Below the pieces are notes generated by a model. The model saw only the letters and a list, made by a program, of their open reading frames with translations, ran no database searches and was not told the origin of the DNA. The position numbers were made by a program, and so were the translations under genes. Shown piece by piece: positions 49,764-57,540 of a DNA stretch of 64,000 nt (position 1 is its first letter; the number at the start of each line of letters is the position of its first letter). Origin of the DNA: Paenibacillus peoriae KCTC 3763 (lineage in GTDB: Bacteria; Bacillota; Bacilli; Paenibacillales; Paenibacillaceae); assembly GCF_000236805.1 (NCBI RefSeq), contig NZ_AGFX01000018.1, positions 372,001-436,000 on the forward strand. Direction: 5' to 3'.

Positions 49764-50621
49764 GTGGATTTGAACGATTTAAATATTTTCCAGACCGTAG
49801 CTGCTCATGGTAGTGTCAGCAAGGCGGCAGCCGAGCTTAGCTATGTGCAGTCCAATGTGACGGCCAGAATCAAGCTGCTGGAAAAGGAACTGCAGACGCC
49901 TTTATTTTATAGACATAAGCGGGGCATGATCCTCAATGCGGAGGGAAAGCGTCTGCTGCAATATACGAAGAGCATTTTATCGCAATTTGAGGAGATGAAA
50001 CATGCGTTTCAGAGCACCTCTGCACCTTCGGGAGTGCTGGAGATTGGTATTGTGGAGACGGTGGTTGCATTACCTTCGATTTTGCATGCTTACTACAGCC
50101 ACTACCCGGATGTTGAGCTGTCGCTCAAGGCTGGGGTTACAGAACATCTGGTGCAGGAGGTTGCAGAAATGAGGCTGGATGGAGCCTTTGTGACCGGACC
50201 AGTGAAGCATCCCCTCATCGAACAGTTTGATGTCTTTCAGGAAAAGCTGGTCCTTGTTTCCCAGGGAGATGACTTTTCCGTAGAGGATATTACGACCCGT
50301 CCGCTCCTTTTATATAAAAAAGGGTGCGGGTACCGGGAGCGGCTGGAAACCTGGCTCAGGATGGAGGGGGTTATTCCCAAGCAAATTATGGAGTTTGGGA
50401 CGTTTGAGACGATTGTTGGCAGTGTGGCGGCTGGTATTGGAATGACCGTGTTCCCCGAGTCTTCGATCAGCGGGCTGAAGGCCCAGGGACATGTGCATTG
50501 TCATGCGCTGCCAGAGCCGTACAATGAAGTGACGACGGTATTTATCCGTCGTAAGGAAGCCTATGTTACCAGTACCTTACAGTCCTTTATCGATGAAATT
50601 ATCGCTCAGATTCAGGCGTAG
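49764..50621 (+). CDS. LysR-family transcriptional regulator
   Basis: The 285-residue product has the LysR helix-turn-helix (LNIFQTVAAHGSVSKAAAEL, SYVQSNVTARIKLLEKEL) and a C-terminal effector domain (GVLEIGIVETVVALPSIL, GAFVTGPVKHPLIE). The start is GTG behind GGGGGAG. It is divergent from the EamA transporter, the common arrangement for LysR control of an exporter. The inducer is unknown. Confidence 0.9.
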   Translation: MDLNDLNIFQTVAAHGSVSKAAAELSYVQSNVTARIKLLEKELQTPLFYRHKRGMILNAEGKRLLQYTKSILSQFEEMKHAFQSTSAPSGVLEIGIVETVVALPSILHAYYSHYPDVELSLKAGVTEHLVQEVAEMRLDGAFVTGPVKHPLIEQFDVFQEKLVLVSQGDDFSVEDITTRPLLLYKKGCGYRERLETWLRMEGVIPKQIMEFGTFETIVGSVAAGIGMTVFPESSISGLKAQGHVHCHALPEPYNEVTTVFIRRKEAYVTSTLQSFIDEIIAQIQA

Positions 50622-50691
50622 CTTTATCGCTTGGGCTCGGGTACAATTGAGGAGGATTTGATCTCATTTTTCTTCCTGAAGGAGGGCTATT

Positions 50692-51405
50692 ATGTTCACA
50701 ATTTATCCGGCTGCATCCCGATTCAGCTTCGATAAGGGCTGGTTGCGGGGGAGTCACAGCTTTTCATTCGCGGAGTATCAGGATGAGAGTAATACGGCGT
50801 TTGGCCCTATACGCGTCTGTAATGACGATGTCATCGCACCTGGAAGAGGTTTTGGGGCGCATCCGCACAGTGACATGGAGATTGTCTCCATCGTGCTCGA
50901 TGGAGAGCTGCGCCATGAGGACAACCGTGGACATGTGGCGGTGACCCGTTTTGGAGGCATTCAGCGAATGTCGGCGGGCCACGGCATCGTCCATACGGAG
51001 CACAACGCTTCACAAACGGAGGATGTCAGCTTGCTGCAATTGTGGTTTAGCCCGCACACGCGAGGGCTGGAGCCATCATATGAGGCTACAGCGTTCAACC
51101 CTGAGCGATTGCACGGTCAGCTTTTGCCTGTCGTTGCTGGCAATCATGTTCCAGGCACGGAGGGTGAAATAGCTGCCATCCATCAGGATTTGACGATTTA
51201 TTTAAGCAAGCTTCAGGCTGGAGAGCGTCTGGAATTCACACAGGCTGAGGGACGACGTGTGTTCTTGTTCATCATCGAAGGCTCACTTCGTGTGAACGGT
51301 GAACATATTCTGCAAGGGCGTGATTCGGCCCGGATTGAGCAGGAGCCGAAGCTGTCGCTAGAGGCACAGGAGCCTGTGTTTTATATGCTGATTGATTTAC
51401 CTTAA
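50692..51405 (+). CDS. Pirin-family protein (YhhW/quercetinase-like)
   Basis: The 237-residue bicupin has the metal site PGRGFGAHPHSDMEIVSIVL (His-x-His), then GIVHTEHNAS with further ligands. YhhW-type pirins show quercetin 2,3-dioxygenase activity in vitro; the true substrate is unknown. AAGGAGG precedes the ATG. It is followed closely by the next gene and is probably cotranscribed with it. Confidence 0.88.
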   Translation: MFTIYPAASRFSFDKGWLRGSHSFSFAEYQDESNTAFGPIRVCNDDVIAPGRGFGAHPHSDMEIVSIVLDGELRHEDNRGHVAVTRFGGIQRMSAGHGIVHTEHNASQTEDVSLLQLWFSPHTRGLEPSYEATAFNPERLHGQLLPVVAGNHVPGTEGEIAAIHQDLTIYLSKLQAGERLEFTQAEGRRVFLFIIEGSLRVNGEHILQGRDSARIEQEPKLSLEAQEPVFYMLIDLP

Positions 51406-51420
51406 GAGGGGGTGTGCGCC

Positions 51421-51756
51421 ATGGCGCAGCAGGAAACTTGGCTAATCAAGCATGCCGTCACGGGTCGTAGCTTTGCGGACAGCCGCAAGCAAGTATTTGA
51501 TTGCCGTCTGGAAACGACGGATGGCCTCTTTTGCTTCACACTTCAAGAGCTGCCGCGTGAGACGGCAGAGGCGATTGTGCGTTGTAGCGGAGAACTGAAC
51601 GTATTTTGTTTTGTAACGCCGGAGGATAAATCCATTGTGAAGCATTGGTATTACGTTACCCCGGAAAGCGTGAAATATAACGATCAGACAGGTGAGCTTA
51701 CGCTCGAAGCTGATTCTAAGATTGAATATCATCCCGAGGAGTATTGGGGAGATTAG
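51421..51756 (+). CDS. Hypothetical protein downstream of pirin
   Basis: The 111-residue product starts MAQQETWLIKHAVTGRSFAD and is rich in beta strands (FDCRLETTDGLFCFTLQELP, KHWYYVTPESVKYNDQTGEL). It has no signal or membrane segment, and the family is not recognised. The ATG at 51421 follows GAGGGGG, 15 bases after the pirin gene. It is the last intact gene before the CRISPR leader. Confidence 0.6.
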   Translation: MAQQETWLIKHAVTGRSFADSRKQVFDCRLETTDGLFCFTLQELPRETAEAIVRCSGELNVFCFVTPEDKSIVKHWYYVTPESVKYNDQTGELTLEADSKIEYHPEEYWGD

Positions 51757-51979
51757 CACTATTTTATATTGAAATTTTAAAGTGGCTATCCAAGTAAGGT
51801 GCGAATGTGAAGCTCACATAAAAACCCCGGGCCCTTCGCACCTCGAAATTTGTCGAAAAAGGCATGGGAAGGGTGTTGGCGATTAAAAGTCAACACTTGA
51901 TCCAGCCCTTTTCGGCATTGTTTATTACAGGAATGTGAGAGATTGATACCATTGGGGTATCAATCTCTCCATTTTCGCT
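51757..51979 (+). promoter_or_regulatory. CRISPR leader region
   Basis: This gene-free stretch lies on the leader side of the array. It includes GTGCGAATGTGAAGCTCACA and CCCCGGGCCCTTCGCACC, as seen in I-C leaders, and a hairpin AGAGATTGATACC / GGTATCAATCTCT (about 51940-51968) just before the first repeat. The leader side is deduced from repeat orientation. Confidence 0.55.
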
Positions 51980-52410
51980 GTCGCACTCTATATGAGTGCG
52001 TGGATTGAAATATTCAAGGGTGGCGGAGTACCACCAAGAAACAAAGTCGCACTCTATATGAGTGCGTGGATTGAAATACTTATTGGTATAACCAATACCT
52101 TCACCCCTTAATGTCGCACTCTATATGAGTGCGTGGATTGAAATATTTTGGTTATAATATTTGATAAGACGCTGAATCAGTCGCACTCTATATGAGTGCG
52201 TGGATTGAAATTAGGCTTGTCTCCCAATGAAACGCTAGAAATTTGAGTCGCACTCTATATGAGTGCGTGGATTGAAATAATTATGTTTGCGACATGATCG
52301 GGATTGATCACCAGTCGCACTCTATATGAGTGCGTGGATTGAAATCCTGAGGACCTAATCTTATTTATAACTACGTGGGTCGCACTCTATATGAGTGCGT
52401 GGATTGAAAT
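51980..52410 (+). CRISPR. CRISPR array, type I-C-like, seven repeats and six spacers
   Basis: Seven identical 32-base repeats start at 51980, 52046, 52113, 52180, 52247, 52314 and 52379. Each begins GTCGCACTCTATATGAGTGC and ends GTGGATTGAAAT, as in I-C arrays, with the ATTGAAAT end giving the usual crRNA handle; transcription is therefore rightwards. The six spacers are 34, 35, 35, 35, 35 and 33 bases and show no mutual repeats. No cas gene is present in the window on either side. An eighth identical repeat lies alone at 54884-54915. Confidence 0.97.
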
Positions 52411-52645
52411 CAGTCTTAAGGTGCACCCCTCCAGTTAGTTGCCGCAGCAACGCAAATGTACCTAGCAGTATAGCGGCCTCCACCACCTTTCCTGTGATGG
52501 TAGCAATCCCTAAAGTAAAAACCAAAATAAATACCATGTTTAGTAATACAGCTAGAGCGTACTTTAACACAGGTACCGTAGCTTGATGATCCGGTGTAGA
52601 GGCCTTTATGTAATGTGCTATACGTTCTGCCATTGTTTCGATCAT
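52411..52645 (-). pseudogene. agrB, N-terminal part truncated by a CRISPR repeat
   Basis: ATG 52645 follows AAAAGGAGTGG. The first 78 codons read as AgrB, the membrane peptidase that cleaves AgrD pro-peptides: MAERIAHYIKAST, membrane helices, then RQLTGGVHLKT with the conserved His. The frame enters the CRISPR repeat at 52410, so the catalytic Cys expected about seven residues after that His is lost, together with the rest of the protein. No agrD is found. The intact start shows that the truncation came from the array side. Confidence 0.75.
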
Positions 52646-52832
52646 AGCGCCACTCCTTTTACCTATTATATTGGATTTAAGTGATTTTTTGTTATATTAT
52701 GGTGGAAATGATTTCTTCTAATTTGATCCAACTAAAATCATCTTCCCCATAAGACAGCTTTACTACGCGCCTGGTTGTGTTATGTAGAAATTATATAGCG
52801 AACATACGTTCTAAACGAGTAGTTATTAGCAT

Positions 52833-52860
52833 AAAAAAAGAGCCTCTATTCTGAGGCTCT
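52833..52860 (-). terminator. Terminator overlapping the acyltransferase stop codon
   Basis: Minus-strand AGAGCCTC / GAGGCTCT stem with a TTTTTTT tail. The stop codon of the acyltransferase gene lies in this hairpin. Confidence 0.85.
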
Positions 52861-53943
52861 AACATTATTACTGCGATATCTCAATAAAACAATATTATCT
52901 ATAATGATATTAATTAAGTAGATAACGCCTACGGGTGTTGCCACACCAAAAAACGAATACACGATCCACCATCCATGTGCACCATAAACTAGCGGGAATT
53001 TAGCTACATAATATAACGGTAGTGAATGAATCTTTACATAAATAACATTTATGAGTTTGAAAATTAAAAGGTGAAATACCATTATGGACGCACTATGTTC
53101 CCCTATATATGAAAACATCCTCGCGAGAAACCTTGTCTTAATAATTAGTTTTCCAATGTACATGTTTATATAAATACCGGAAAACGAGCAGATAAGAAAC
53201 ATAATTGGGTTTATGAATTGCCTTTGACTCATTTCTACATGGCCAAATTTTTGTAACGAAAAATATAAGATAGCCAAACAAATCGATGAAATCCACCAAT
53301 TGTAATTTATTTTCACATTGTAATAACGAATCAAAAATCCTATCAAAAAAACAATTGTAACAATAAGTGAAATATCTAAAAAGAAAGCCAATTTAATTTG
53401 TTCGCTATTTAGAACAAACCCAAGATAATAAAGTGATAATGTAATTATAACAGTGGCGATATTAGGGTTTTTGAACCATCGCAAGGACACATAACGAGTA
53501 GTACAGAATAGGACCGATACCACCAGTAATGCAATATAGAACCATGTTGCCGCACCCAATTGATCAAGCGTTTTTAAAGATATGATATCGTTAATAATTG
53601 GCACTACTGTTTCTTGATCGTATAATCTAGTTGGATATATGCCCGGTATATCCGTGTTCACATCTGTAAAAAAACCGATTTTAAAAAAAATGTTGTGAAG
53701 AGTTAGAAATAAGAGATTATACAAAATGTATGGTAAGTATAAACTCTTTATCCTCTTGCCTATAAAAACGGCAGGTGTTGACGAATGTTTGTCATTATAC
53801 CAATATCCCGATATAAAAAAGAACAATGCAAGATGGTACATATAAACGTATTCGACTACCGGTGCCCCCGCATGTCCAACAACAACAGCAATAATAGCAA
53901 GGCCTTTTAATATATTCCAATATGTATCTTTTTCCTTTTTCAA
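52846..53943 (-). CDS. Acyltransferase 3 family membrane protein
   Basis: The 365-residue product has about ten membrane helices and the acyltransferase-3 opening YWNILKGLAIIAVVVGHAG, with HLALFFFISGYWYN and FIGKRIKSLYLPYILYN. It resembles COG3594-type O-acetylases that modify surface sugars; phages carry such genes to change the host surface. TTG 53943 has AAGGGGAG eight bases upstream; a longer start at 54003 has none. Being inside the phage-like fragment suggests a lysogenic conversion gene. Unlike its neighbours it is intact, and its composition is more AT-rich than the chromosome around it. Confidence 0.8.
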   Translation of the reverse strand: MKKEKDTYWNILKGLAIIAVVVGHAGAPVVEYVYMYHLALFFFISGYWYNDKHSSTPAVFIGKRIKSLYLPYILYNLLFLTLHNIFFKIGFFTDVNTDIPGIYPTRLYDQETVVPIINDIISLKTLDQLGAATWFYIALLVVSVLFCTTRYVSLRWFKNPNIATVIITLSLYYLGFVLNSEQIKLAFFLDISLIVTIVFLIGFLIRYYNVKINYNWWISSICLAILYFSLQKFGHVEMSQRQFINPIMFLICSFSGIYINMYIGKLIIKTRFLARMFSYIGEHSASIMVFHLLIFKLINVIYVKIHSLPLYYVAKFPLVYGAHGWWIVYSFFGVATPVGVIYLINIIIDNIVLLRYRSNNVRASE

Positions 53944-54070
53944 AAGAAAAAACTCCCCTTGGCTCGTAGTAGGCATATTATACCATAGGATCACGAAAAC
54001 CAAAGGGATATATTGGGATTTAATAAAGAATTAGCCCCAGCATAACACGCAGGGGCTGTGTCTTACTTGC

Positions 54071-54832
54071 TTACTGTATCCGTTTGAAAATCCCGGCTCG
54101 ATCAAGTAAAGTGACCAGTCTGTAAAAGTCGTAGCTACCGTCATTCGCCGTATCTAACACACCTGCCGACTTGGATTGATGCAGGCTTGTTCGGCCCACG
54201 TGGGTACTTTAGGTTGCTTGGCTGCTGCCTCTAATACTTTGATGCTTTCAGCCTGCTTTTTTACAGTTGCTTGCATCTCCTTGAACGCTGCTTTTTCTTC
54301 TGCTGTCATCGATTCATCACCCTCCAATTTATTAATTAAAGCTTCATTAAGTTGTGCTGTGTATGTCGCTTGCCCGCCCGGTACTGTGCCGTAGATAACC
54401 CAAATACCATTTGGAAGTGAGGAAGATCCGTGAAGGTCTTCCAGTCTCCACCCCACTCGAATCCCAAATCCTTAGCGATATCCACCACCTGTATCCAGCC
54501 GGCCTTACGATCGGCGTTACCATCTAGCTTGGTATCCCAGCTTACGGATCGTCCGTCCGGCAGCAACAAGGCGAAATCTACTGCTACTCCGAAATTGTGA
54601 TAGCTGGTCCCTCCCTTGGCGTTCGTAACCTTTGGTCCCGGCTTGGTTCTACCCTGCGCGTAAAGCTCATTCTGCTCCGCTATGGTGCGTAGCCCTGCGT
54701 GATAACTATGATGGGTATGCCCAAAGAAAAAGAGCGCTCTATAAGGCGCTCCACGGCTGCACGAACTACTGGCAACAGACCTTGCAGGCGTGTGTCGGAT
54801 TTACTCTTTACCCGATCCAATGTTACTGCCAC
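54071..54832 (-). pseudogene. Phage endolysin (M15 L-alanyl-D-glutamate peptidase), three frameshifts
   Basis: Joined across frames, the product reads VTLDRVKSKSDTRLQGLLPV, IPIIVITQG, then LRTIAEQNELYAQGRTKPG, NFGVAVDFALLLPDGRSVSW and FEWGGDWKTFTDLPHFQM, the zinc motifs of CwlK/T5-type M15 peptidases. A Glu/Lys-rich linker and SYDFYRLVTLLDRAGIF form the C-terminal wall-binding end. Frame changes near 54695, 54370 and 54170 break it. GTG 54832 has AAGGGGGG upstream. The holin tail overlaps its start, as in phage lysis cassettes. Confidence 0.75.
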
Positions 54833-54883
54833 TATCGTTCCCCCCTTTACCTTTCAAGACCTCAACAGCCTGCTGGATGACTG
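54801..54883 (-). pseudogene. Phage holin, C-terminal tail truncated by a CRISPR repeat
   Basis: The last 26 codons read VIQQAVEVLKGKGG and end NIGSGKE, like the tail of toxin-secretion/lysis holins that precede M15 endolysins in Paenibacillus prophages. The frame runs directly into the repeat starting at 54884; the membrane part is missing. It overlaps the endolysin start by 32 bases, as usual. The call rests on the short tail and its place. Confidence 0.5.
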
Positions 54884-54915
54884 GTCGCACTCTATATGAG
54901 TGCGTGGATTGAAAT
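54884..54915 (+). CRISPR. Eighth CRISPR repeat, isolated
   Basis: This copy is identical to the seven repeats of the array and in the same orientation, but 2,473 bp away from repeat 7. No further repeat follows, so it is the terminal repeat of an array that was split. The next 35 bases carry no recognisable repeat and could be a last spacer remnant. Confidence 0.95.
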
Positions 54916-55191
54916 AGCTCAGAATCGAATCCCCAATGAAACATGTGTTGATGGATTGTCACAATGAATGTAGCAACCTTCTTTTTACCTGCCTACTGAT
55001 CGTGTAACAAGGTCTGTCGCTCCTTAAATTAAAAGACACGCTGCGGAATTGAACCGTGCAAGGGTTCTGACCAGGCTGTTAATGTTTCCGCTGGTTAATT
55101 GGTTCCTCGCCGCCTGTGCGTGCCATATAAAAAGGCCGGCACATTGGCCGACCTGAACATCATCCCTTATTCGATTTTCCATGATATGAAT
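54916..55191. other. Region right of the split array, no gene seen
   Basis: No coding or RNA gene is supported. GGTTCAATTCC on the minus strand (about 55050) resembles a tRNA T-loop, but the stems do not pair. A minus-strand terminator lies at 55128-55154. Confidence 0.4.
55128..55154 (-). terminator. Terminator of the frameshifted gene at 55192
   Basis: AGGTCGGC / GCCGGCCT stem on the minus strand around CAATGT, followed by TTTTTA. Confidence 0.75.
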
Positions 55192-55739
55192 TTACCATAT
55201 AAAAAGTCCAGTGGCGGGCCATAAAGCGGTCATTTCCCCGTCAAAAATATTACTAGTCAAATTGACCAATTGTGAAGTTGCTTCTCCAACTCCAAAATCG
55301 CCTAATCCAGTCCCAGTAATACTCACTGAACCTAAAGATATAGCGAATGGTACTTCAGTGTATGAATGAGCATAACTATTGGCAAAGCTTCTTGTACCGC
55401 CACCATGCGCTACCCTATCAGATAAGGTAAACCAAGGGATGTTGCTCCAGTTAAAATGTGTTCTGTATGAATACTTGAATTCTCTATCATTTGCTGTTTT
55501 CCCCAAATATTGAATTGAAGAAGTGCCTGAAAAAGTACCGTCGTTAACAGATCCCATTGCAGATGTGCTGAACTTATCACCTTTTATTTTTTTAAATCAG
55601 CTTCTTTGATTTTGTTAAGATCAAAATATTTGTGAACCATTTCACTTTGGGTTACATTAACTTTCACTCCCCCCTCAGTAGTGAGATAAACTTTCTCTGT
55701 CTCAGAGAGTTGTTCAATTTCTTTTTCGGTATAACCCAT
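55192..55739 (-). pseudogene. Hypothetical protein gene interrupted at an A7 tract
   Basis: ATG 55739 begins MGYTEKEIEQLSETEKVYLT and runs to TTA AAA AAA TAA. The following frame (-1) continues IKGDKFSTSAMGSVNDG and on to FDGEMTALWPATGLFIW at 55192. The joined product would have about 181 residues, with a Gly/Ser/Thr-rich beta-strand C-terminal part. The break is at an A7 run (55587-55593) where one extra A, or a -1 ribosomal shift on A-AAA-AAA, restores the frame. It could be a pseudogene, a recoded gene or a sequencing error. No family is recognised, and no clear ribosome site precedes the ATG. Confidence 0.5.
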
Positions 55740-55778
55740 ATATAGTATAATGGTCAATTATTGGAGGTGGTGATATTT

Positions 55779-56071
55779 TTGGTCAAAAAAATAAAATAGT
55801 TAAAGTCACTTTAAGAATTGTACTTATCTCATTAATCATTGGTTTGATTTATTATTATTCAGGATCTCATCCAAGTGAACTAGCTAAATTAGTTGAAATT
55901 CATGATGATTACTTAGTCATCCAAAGCGATGCCTCTAACGGAGGCGAGATTAAAAAATTATATATATCTTCAAAGTCCGTTATCCCTCCTCTTGTAGAGG
56001 GAAAAGAATATTTTTTCGTATCTGATCAAAGATATTTCCAACGTCCATATATCCGTTTTGTAGAAAACTAA
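55779..56071 (+). pseudogene. Small membrane-anchored protein gene interrupted at an A7 tract
   Basis: TTG 55779 follows GGAGGTGG with good spacing but reads only six codons (GTC AAA AAA ATA AAA TAG). A -1 shift at the A7 run (55785-55791) continues NKIVKVTLRIVLISLIIGLI, a membrane anchor, then SHPSELAKLVEIHDDYLVIQ and ends YFQRPYIRFVEN. The joined product has about 98 residues. The same A7-T-A4 string breaks the divergent gene. A terminator follows. Function is unknown. Confidence 0.5.
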
Positions 56072-56074
56072 AGT

Positions 56075-56116
56075 AGCAGAAGTCGAAGAAACCGATCTTC
56101 GACTTCTGCTTTATAT
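56075..56116 (+). terminator. Terminator after the small membrane protein gene
   Basis: AGCAGAAGTCGAAG / CTTCGACTTCTGCT stem followed by TTATAT, three bases after the stop codon. Confidence 0.8.
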
Positions 56117-56127
56117 ACTTCAAGGGG

Positions 56128-56760
56128 GTGACAGAGGTCATTTTAAGAAAAACTAGTTTATGGATTTTATTATTTGTAATTATAACTCTGGTTGCCTGTA
56201 GCAGTAATACTAGAGAGATGGTTACAGATAATAAAAATCTTAATCCTGGCAATGATGCGAGCAATGAGACAAACAAGAGCAAAAGTGAAGAAAAAAATGA
56301 AAATCAGAACAATGAAATGAGTGAGCCTTTTTTAACGGGGACTCATTTTGAAGACCCTAACGCCTTTATTGTCTATGATTTTAAAATGTCTCACGATTCC
56401 TCTGACAACTCAGTCTCCTTTCGTGTAACTTATAAATTTGGAGACAAGCCTAGAAAATATATATTGGAAGGTAAACATCCATATTATTTCTATATAAGTG
56501 TTCCAGAAAGTTTAGCTAAATATTATACTTTACCTGAAACTATACCAGTGAAGGGTGAAGAATTAATTTCAGATGACGATAATCTGAAATACCAAGTTGA
56601 TATCAAAGCCTCGCTAAAAAAGGGGTTACCAAAGGATGTTATTAATTCTATAATTAATAAACCACAAGGATATTCCATAACTGTATTCGAAAATCCGGAT
56701 TACCCGGCTAAACGTATAGTAGGTGTTTATGAGTTTGTGTATAGTATTGAGAAAATTTAA
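56128..56760 (+). CDS. Lipoprotein of unknown function
   Basis: The 210-residue product has a lipoprotein signal (LWILLFVIITLVAC), an Asn/Glu/Lys-rich tether (NKSKSEEKNENQNNEMSEP) and a beta-rich domain (IVYDFKMSHDSSDNSVSFRV, YYFYISVPESLAKYYTLPE). GTG 56128 sits close behind AAGGGG; no better in-frame start is seen. Composition is AT-rich like the neighbours, suggesting acquired DNA. Function unknown. Confidence 0.6.
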   Translation: MTEVILRKTSLWILLFVIITLVACSSNTREMVTDNKNLNPGNDASNETNKSKSEEKNENQNNEMSEPFLTGTHFEDPNAFIVYDFKMSHDSSDNSVSFRVTYKFGDKPRKYILEGKHPYYFYISVPESLAKYYTLPETIPVKGEELISDDDNLKYQVDIKASLKKGLPKDVINSIINKPQGYSITVFENPDYPAKRIVGVYEFVYSIEKI

Positions 56761-56779
56761 AATACTTCGGAGGTATCAT

Positions 56780-56956
56780 ATGAAAAAGGGAATTCAGTAG
56801 CGGCTGAATATACTGGAGTTCCCGAGTTCATGCTCCCCTGAAACCGGTAGATACATTTGGGATGCTATTGCATCCGGTCATTCTGCGGTATTTACGATTG
56901 ATCGTGATGAATGGCCATGGCGATGTGCACGGTACAAAAGTAAAACTTATTGTTAA
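56780..56956 (+). pseudogene. NucA/NucB-type DNase remnant
   Basis: After GGAGG, an ATG begins a frame that stops after six codons (56798-56800). Another frame reads LEFPSSCSPETGRYIWDAIA, then SGHSAVFTIDRDEWPWRCAR. PETxxHIxDAIxxGxSxVxTIDR and DRDEWPM are hallmarks of sporulation DNase NucB, but here the stretch between them is deleted and the end is lost. It is a clearly broken fragment. Confidence 0.5.
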
Positions 56957-57090
56957 TTAAATACTTTTTCCTGAAATGAGGTTGGTTTTTTTAATTGATT
57001 TAATGTTCGACAAATTTCCCCGTACTTCTAGCTAAAAAAGTAATAAAATTTAAAATTGTTTGAAATAATTGTATGGGAGGAAATTTGTTT

Positions 57091-57177
57091 GTGAAAATTT
57101 TCAAGAAAGTGTTCGTTCCCTTATTGGCATCAGTATTACTCTGCGCAACTGTTGTCCCTATCGGGTGTACGCCATGA
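57091..57177 (+). CDS. 28-residue signal-peptide-like ORF
   Basis: Behind GGGAGG, GTG 57091 (or TTG 57085) starts a peptide MKIFKKVFVPLLASVLLCAT... ending PIGCTP. It is a basic N-terminus, a hydrophobic core and a lipobox-like VPIGC three residues from the end. It could be a tiny lipoprotein, the source of a lipoprotein-type peptide signal, or the remnant of a secreted protein. Its stop overlaps the ATG of the next gene (ATGA), which supports real translation. Confidence 0.45.
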   Translation: MKIFKKVFVPLLASVLLCATVVPIGCTP

Positions 57178-57344
57178 ACAAATTTTCAAAACGTTATGCA
57201 GGTATTTTGCTAGGGTATGGAATAGGCATAAGTACTTTTTATGCACTGGGATATAAGCCGAATGCTATGATGTTTTATATTATTTTGACTGGAGCTGTCA
57301 TTGGAGAGATAATCAATTTTGCATTGTCAAAACGAGAGAAATAA
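57174..57344 (+). CDS. 56-residue membrane protein
   Basis: The product starts MNKFSKRYAGILLGYGIGIS, with two membrane segments (YAGILLGYGIGISTFYALGY; MMFYIILTGAVIGEIINFAL) and ends SKREK. Its ATG overlaps the stop of the 28-residue ORF by four bases. A terminator follows directly. The function is unknown. Confidence 0.6.
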   Translation: MNKFSKRYAGILLGYGIGISTFYALGYKPNAMMFYIILTGAVIGEIINFALSKREK

Positions 57345-57387
57345 AAAAAGCTCTGCTAACCTTAATTGGTCGGCAGAGCTTTTTTTA
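57343..57387 (+). terminator. Terminator after the small membrane protein
   Basis: AAGCTCTGC / GCAGAGCTT stem followed by TTTTTTT. From here to 57491 nothing is recognisable. Confidence 0.88.
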
Positions 57388-57491
57388 TCGAAAACGAAGT
57401 AGGCGGAATGGTGCTGTGCAAGCGGGCGGTGGCAATGGGAAGCACCATTCGACTGCGCAGTGGTCACATAGGCAACTTTTAAGCTCAGATC

Positions 57492-57540
57492 AAAAGAAGA
57501 CTCCTAAACCACCTTGAAGTGGAACTGGAGTCTTCTTTTT
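57492..57540 (+). terminator. Stand-alone terminator-like hairpin upstream of the germination operon
   Basis: AAAAGAAGACTCC / GGAGTCTTCTTTT with a T tail. No intact gene lies directly upstream; it may be left from a lost gene or act in the operon leader. Confidence 0.55.

Larger units (their letters stand above)
52411..54883. mobile_element. 2.47-kb phage-like fragment lodged between two CRISPR repeats
   Basis: This segment starts on the base after repeat 7 and ends on the base before repeat 8. Its left edge is coding sequence of a truncated agrB, and its right edge is coding sequence of a holin tail, so no separate normal-length spacer remains at either edge. All recognisable genes run on the minus strand in the order holin, endolysin, acyltransferase, agrB, as in a prophage lysis/cargo region. 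No terminal inverted repeats or transposase are seen. Confidence 0.7.

Noticed and set aside
52411-54883. Insertion sequence or transposon as the cause of the array split
   Set aside because: No transposase, terminal inverted repeats or target duplication other than the CRISPR repeat itself.
55029-55065. tRNA-like T-loop (GGTTCAATTCC) on the minus strand
   Set aside because: The flanking T-stem and acceptor stems do not pair, and no anticodon arm can be drawn.
57388-57491. Possible gene or RNA between the terminator and the ger operon
   Set aside because: No open frame, ribosome site or stable structure beyond the hairpin at 57492.
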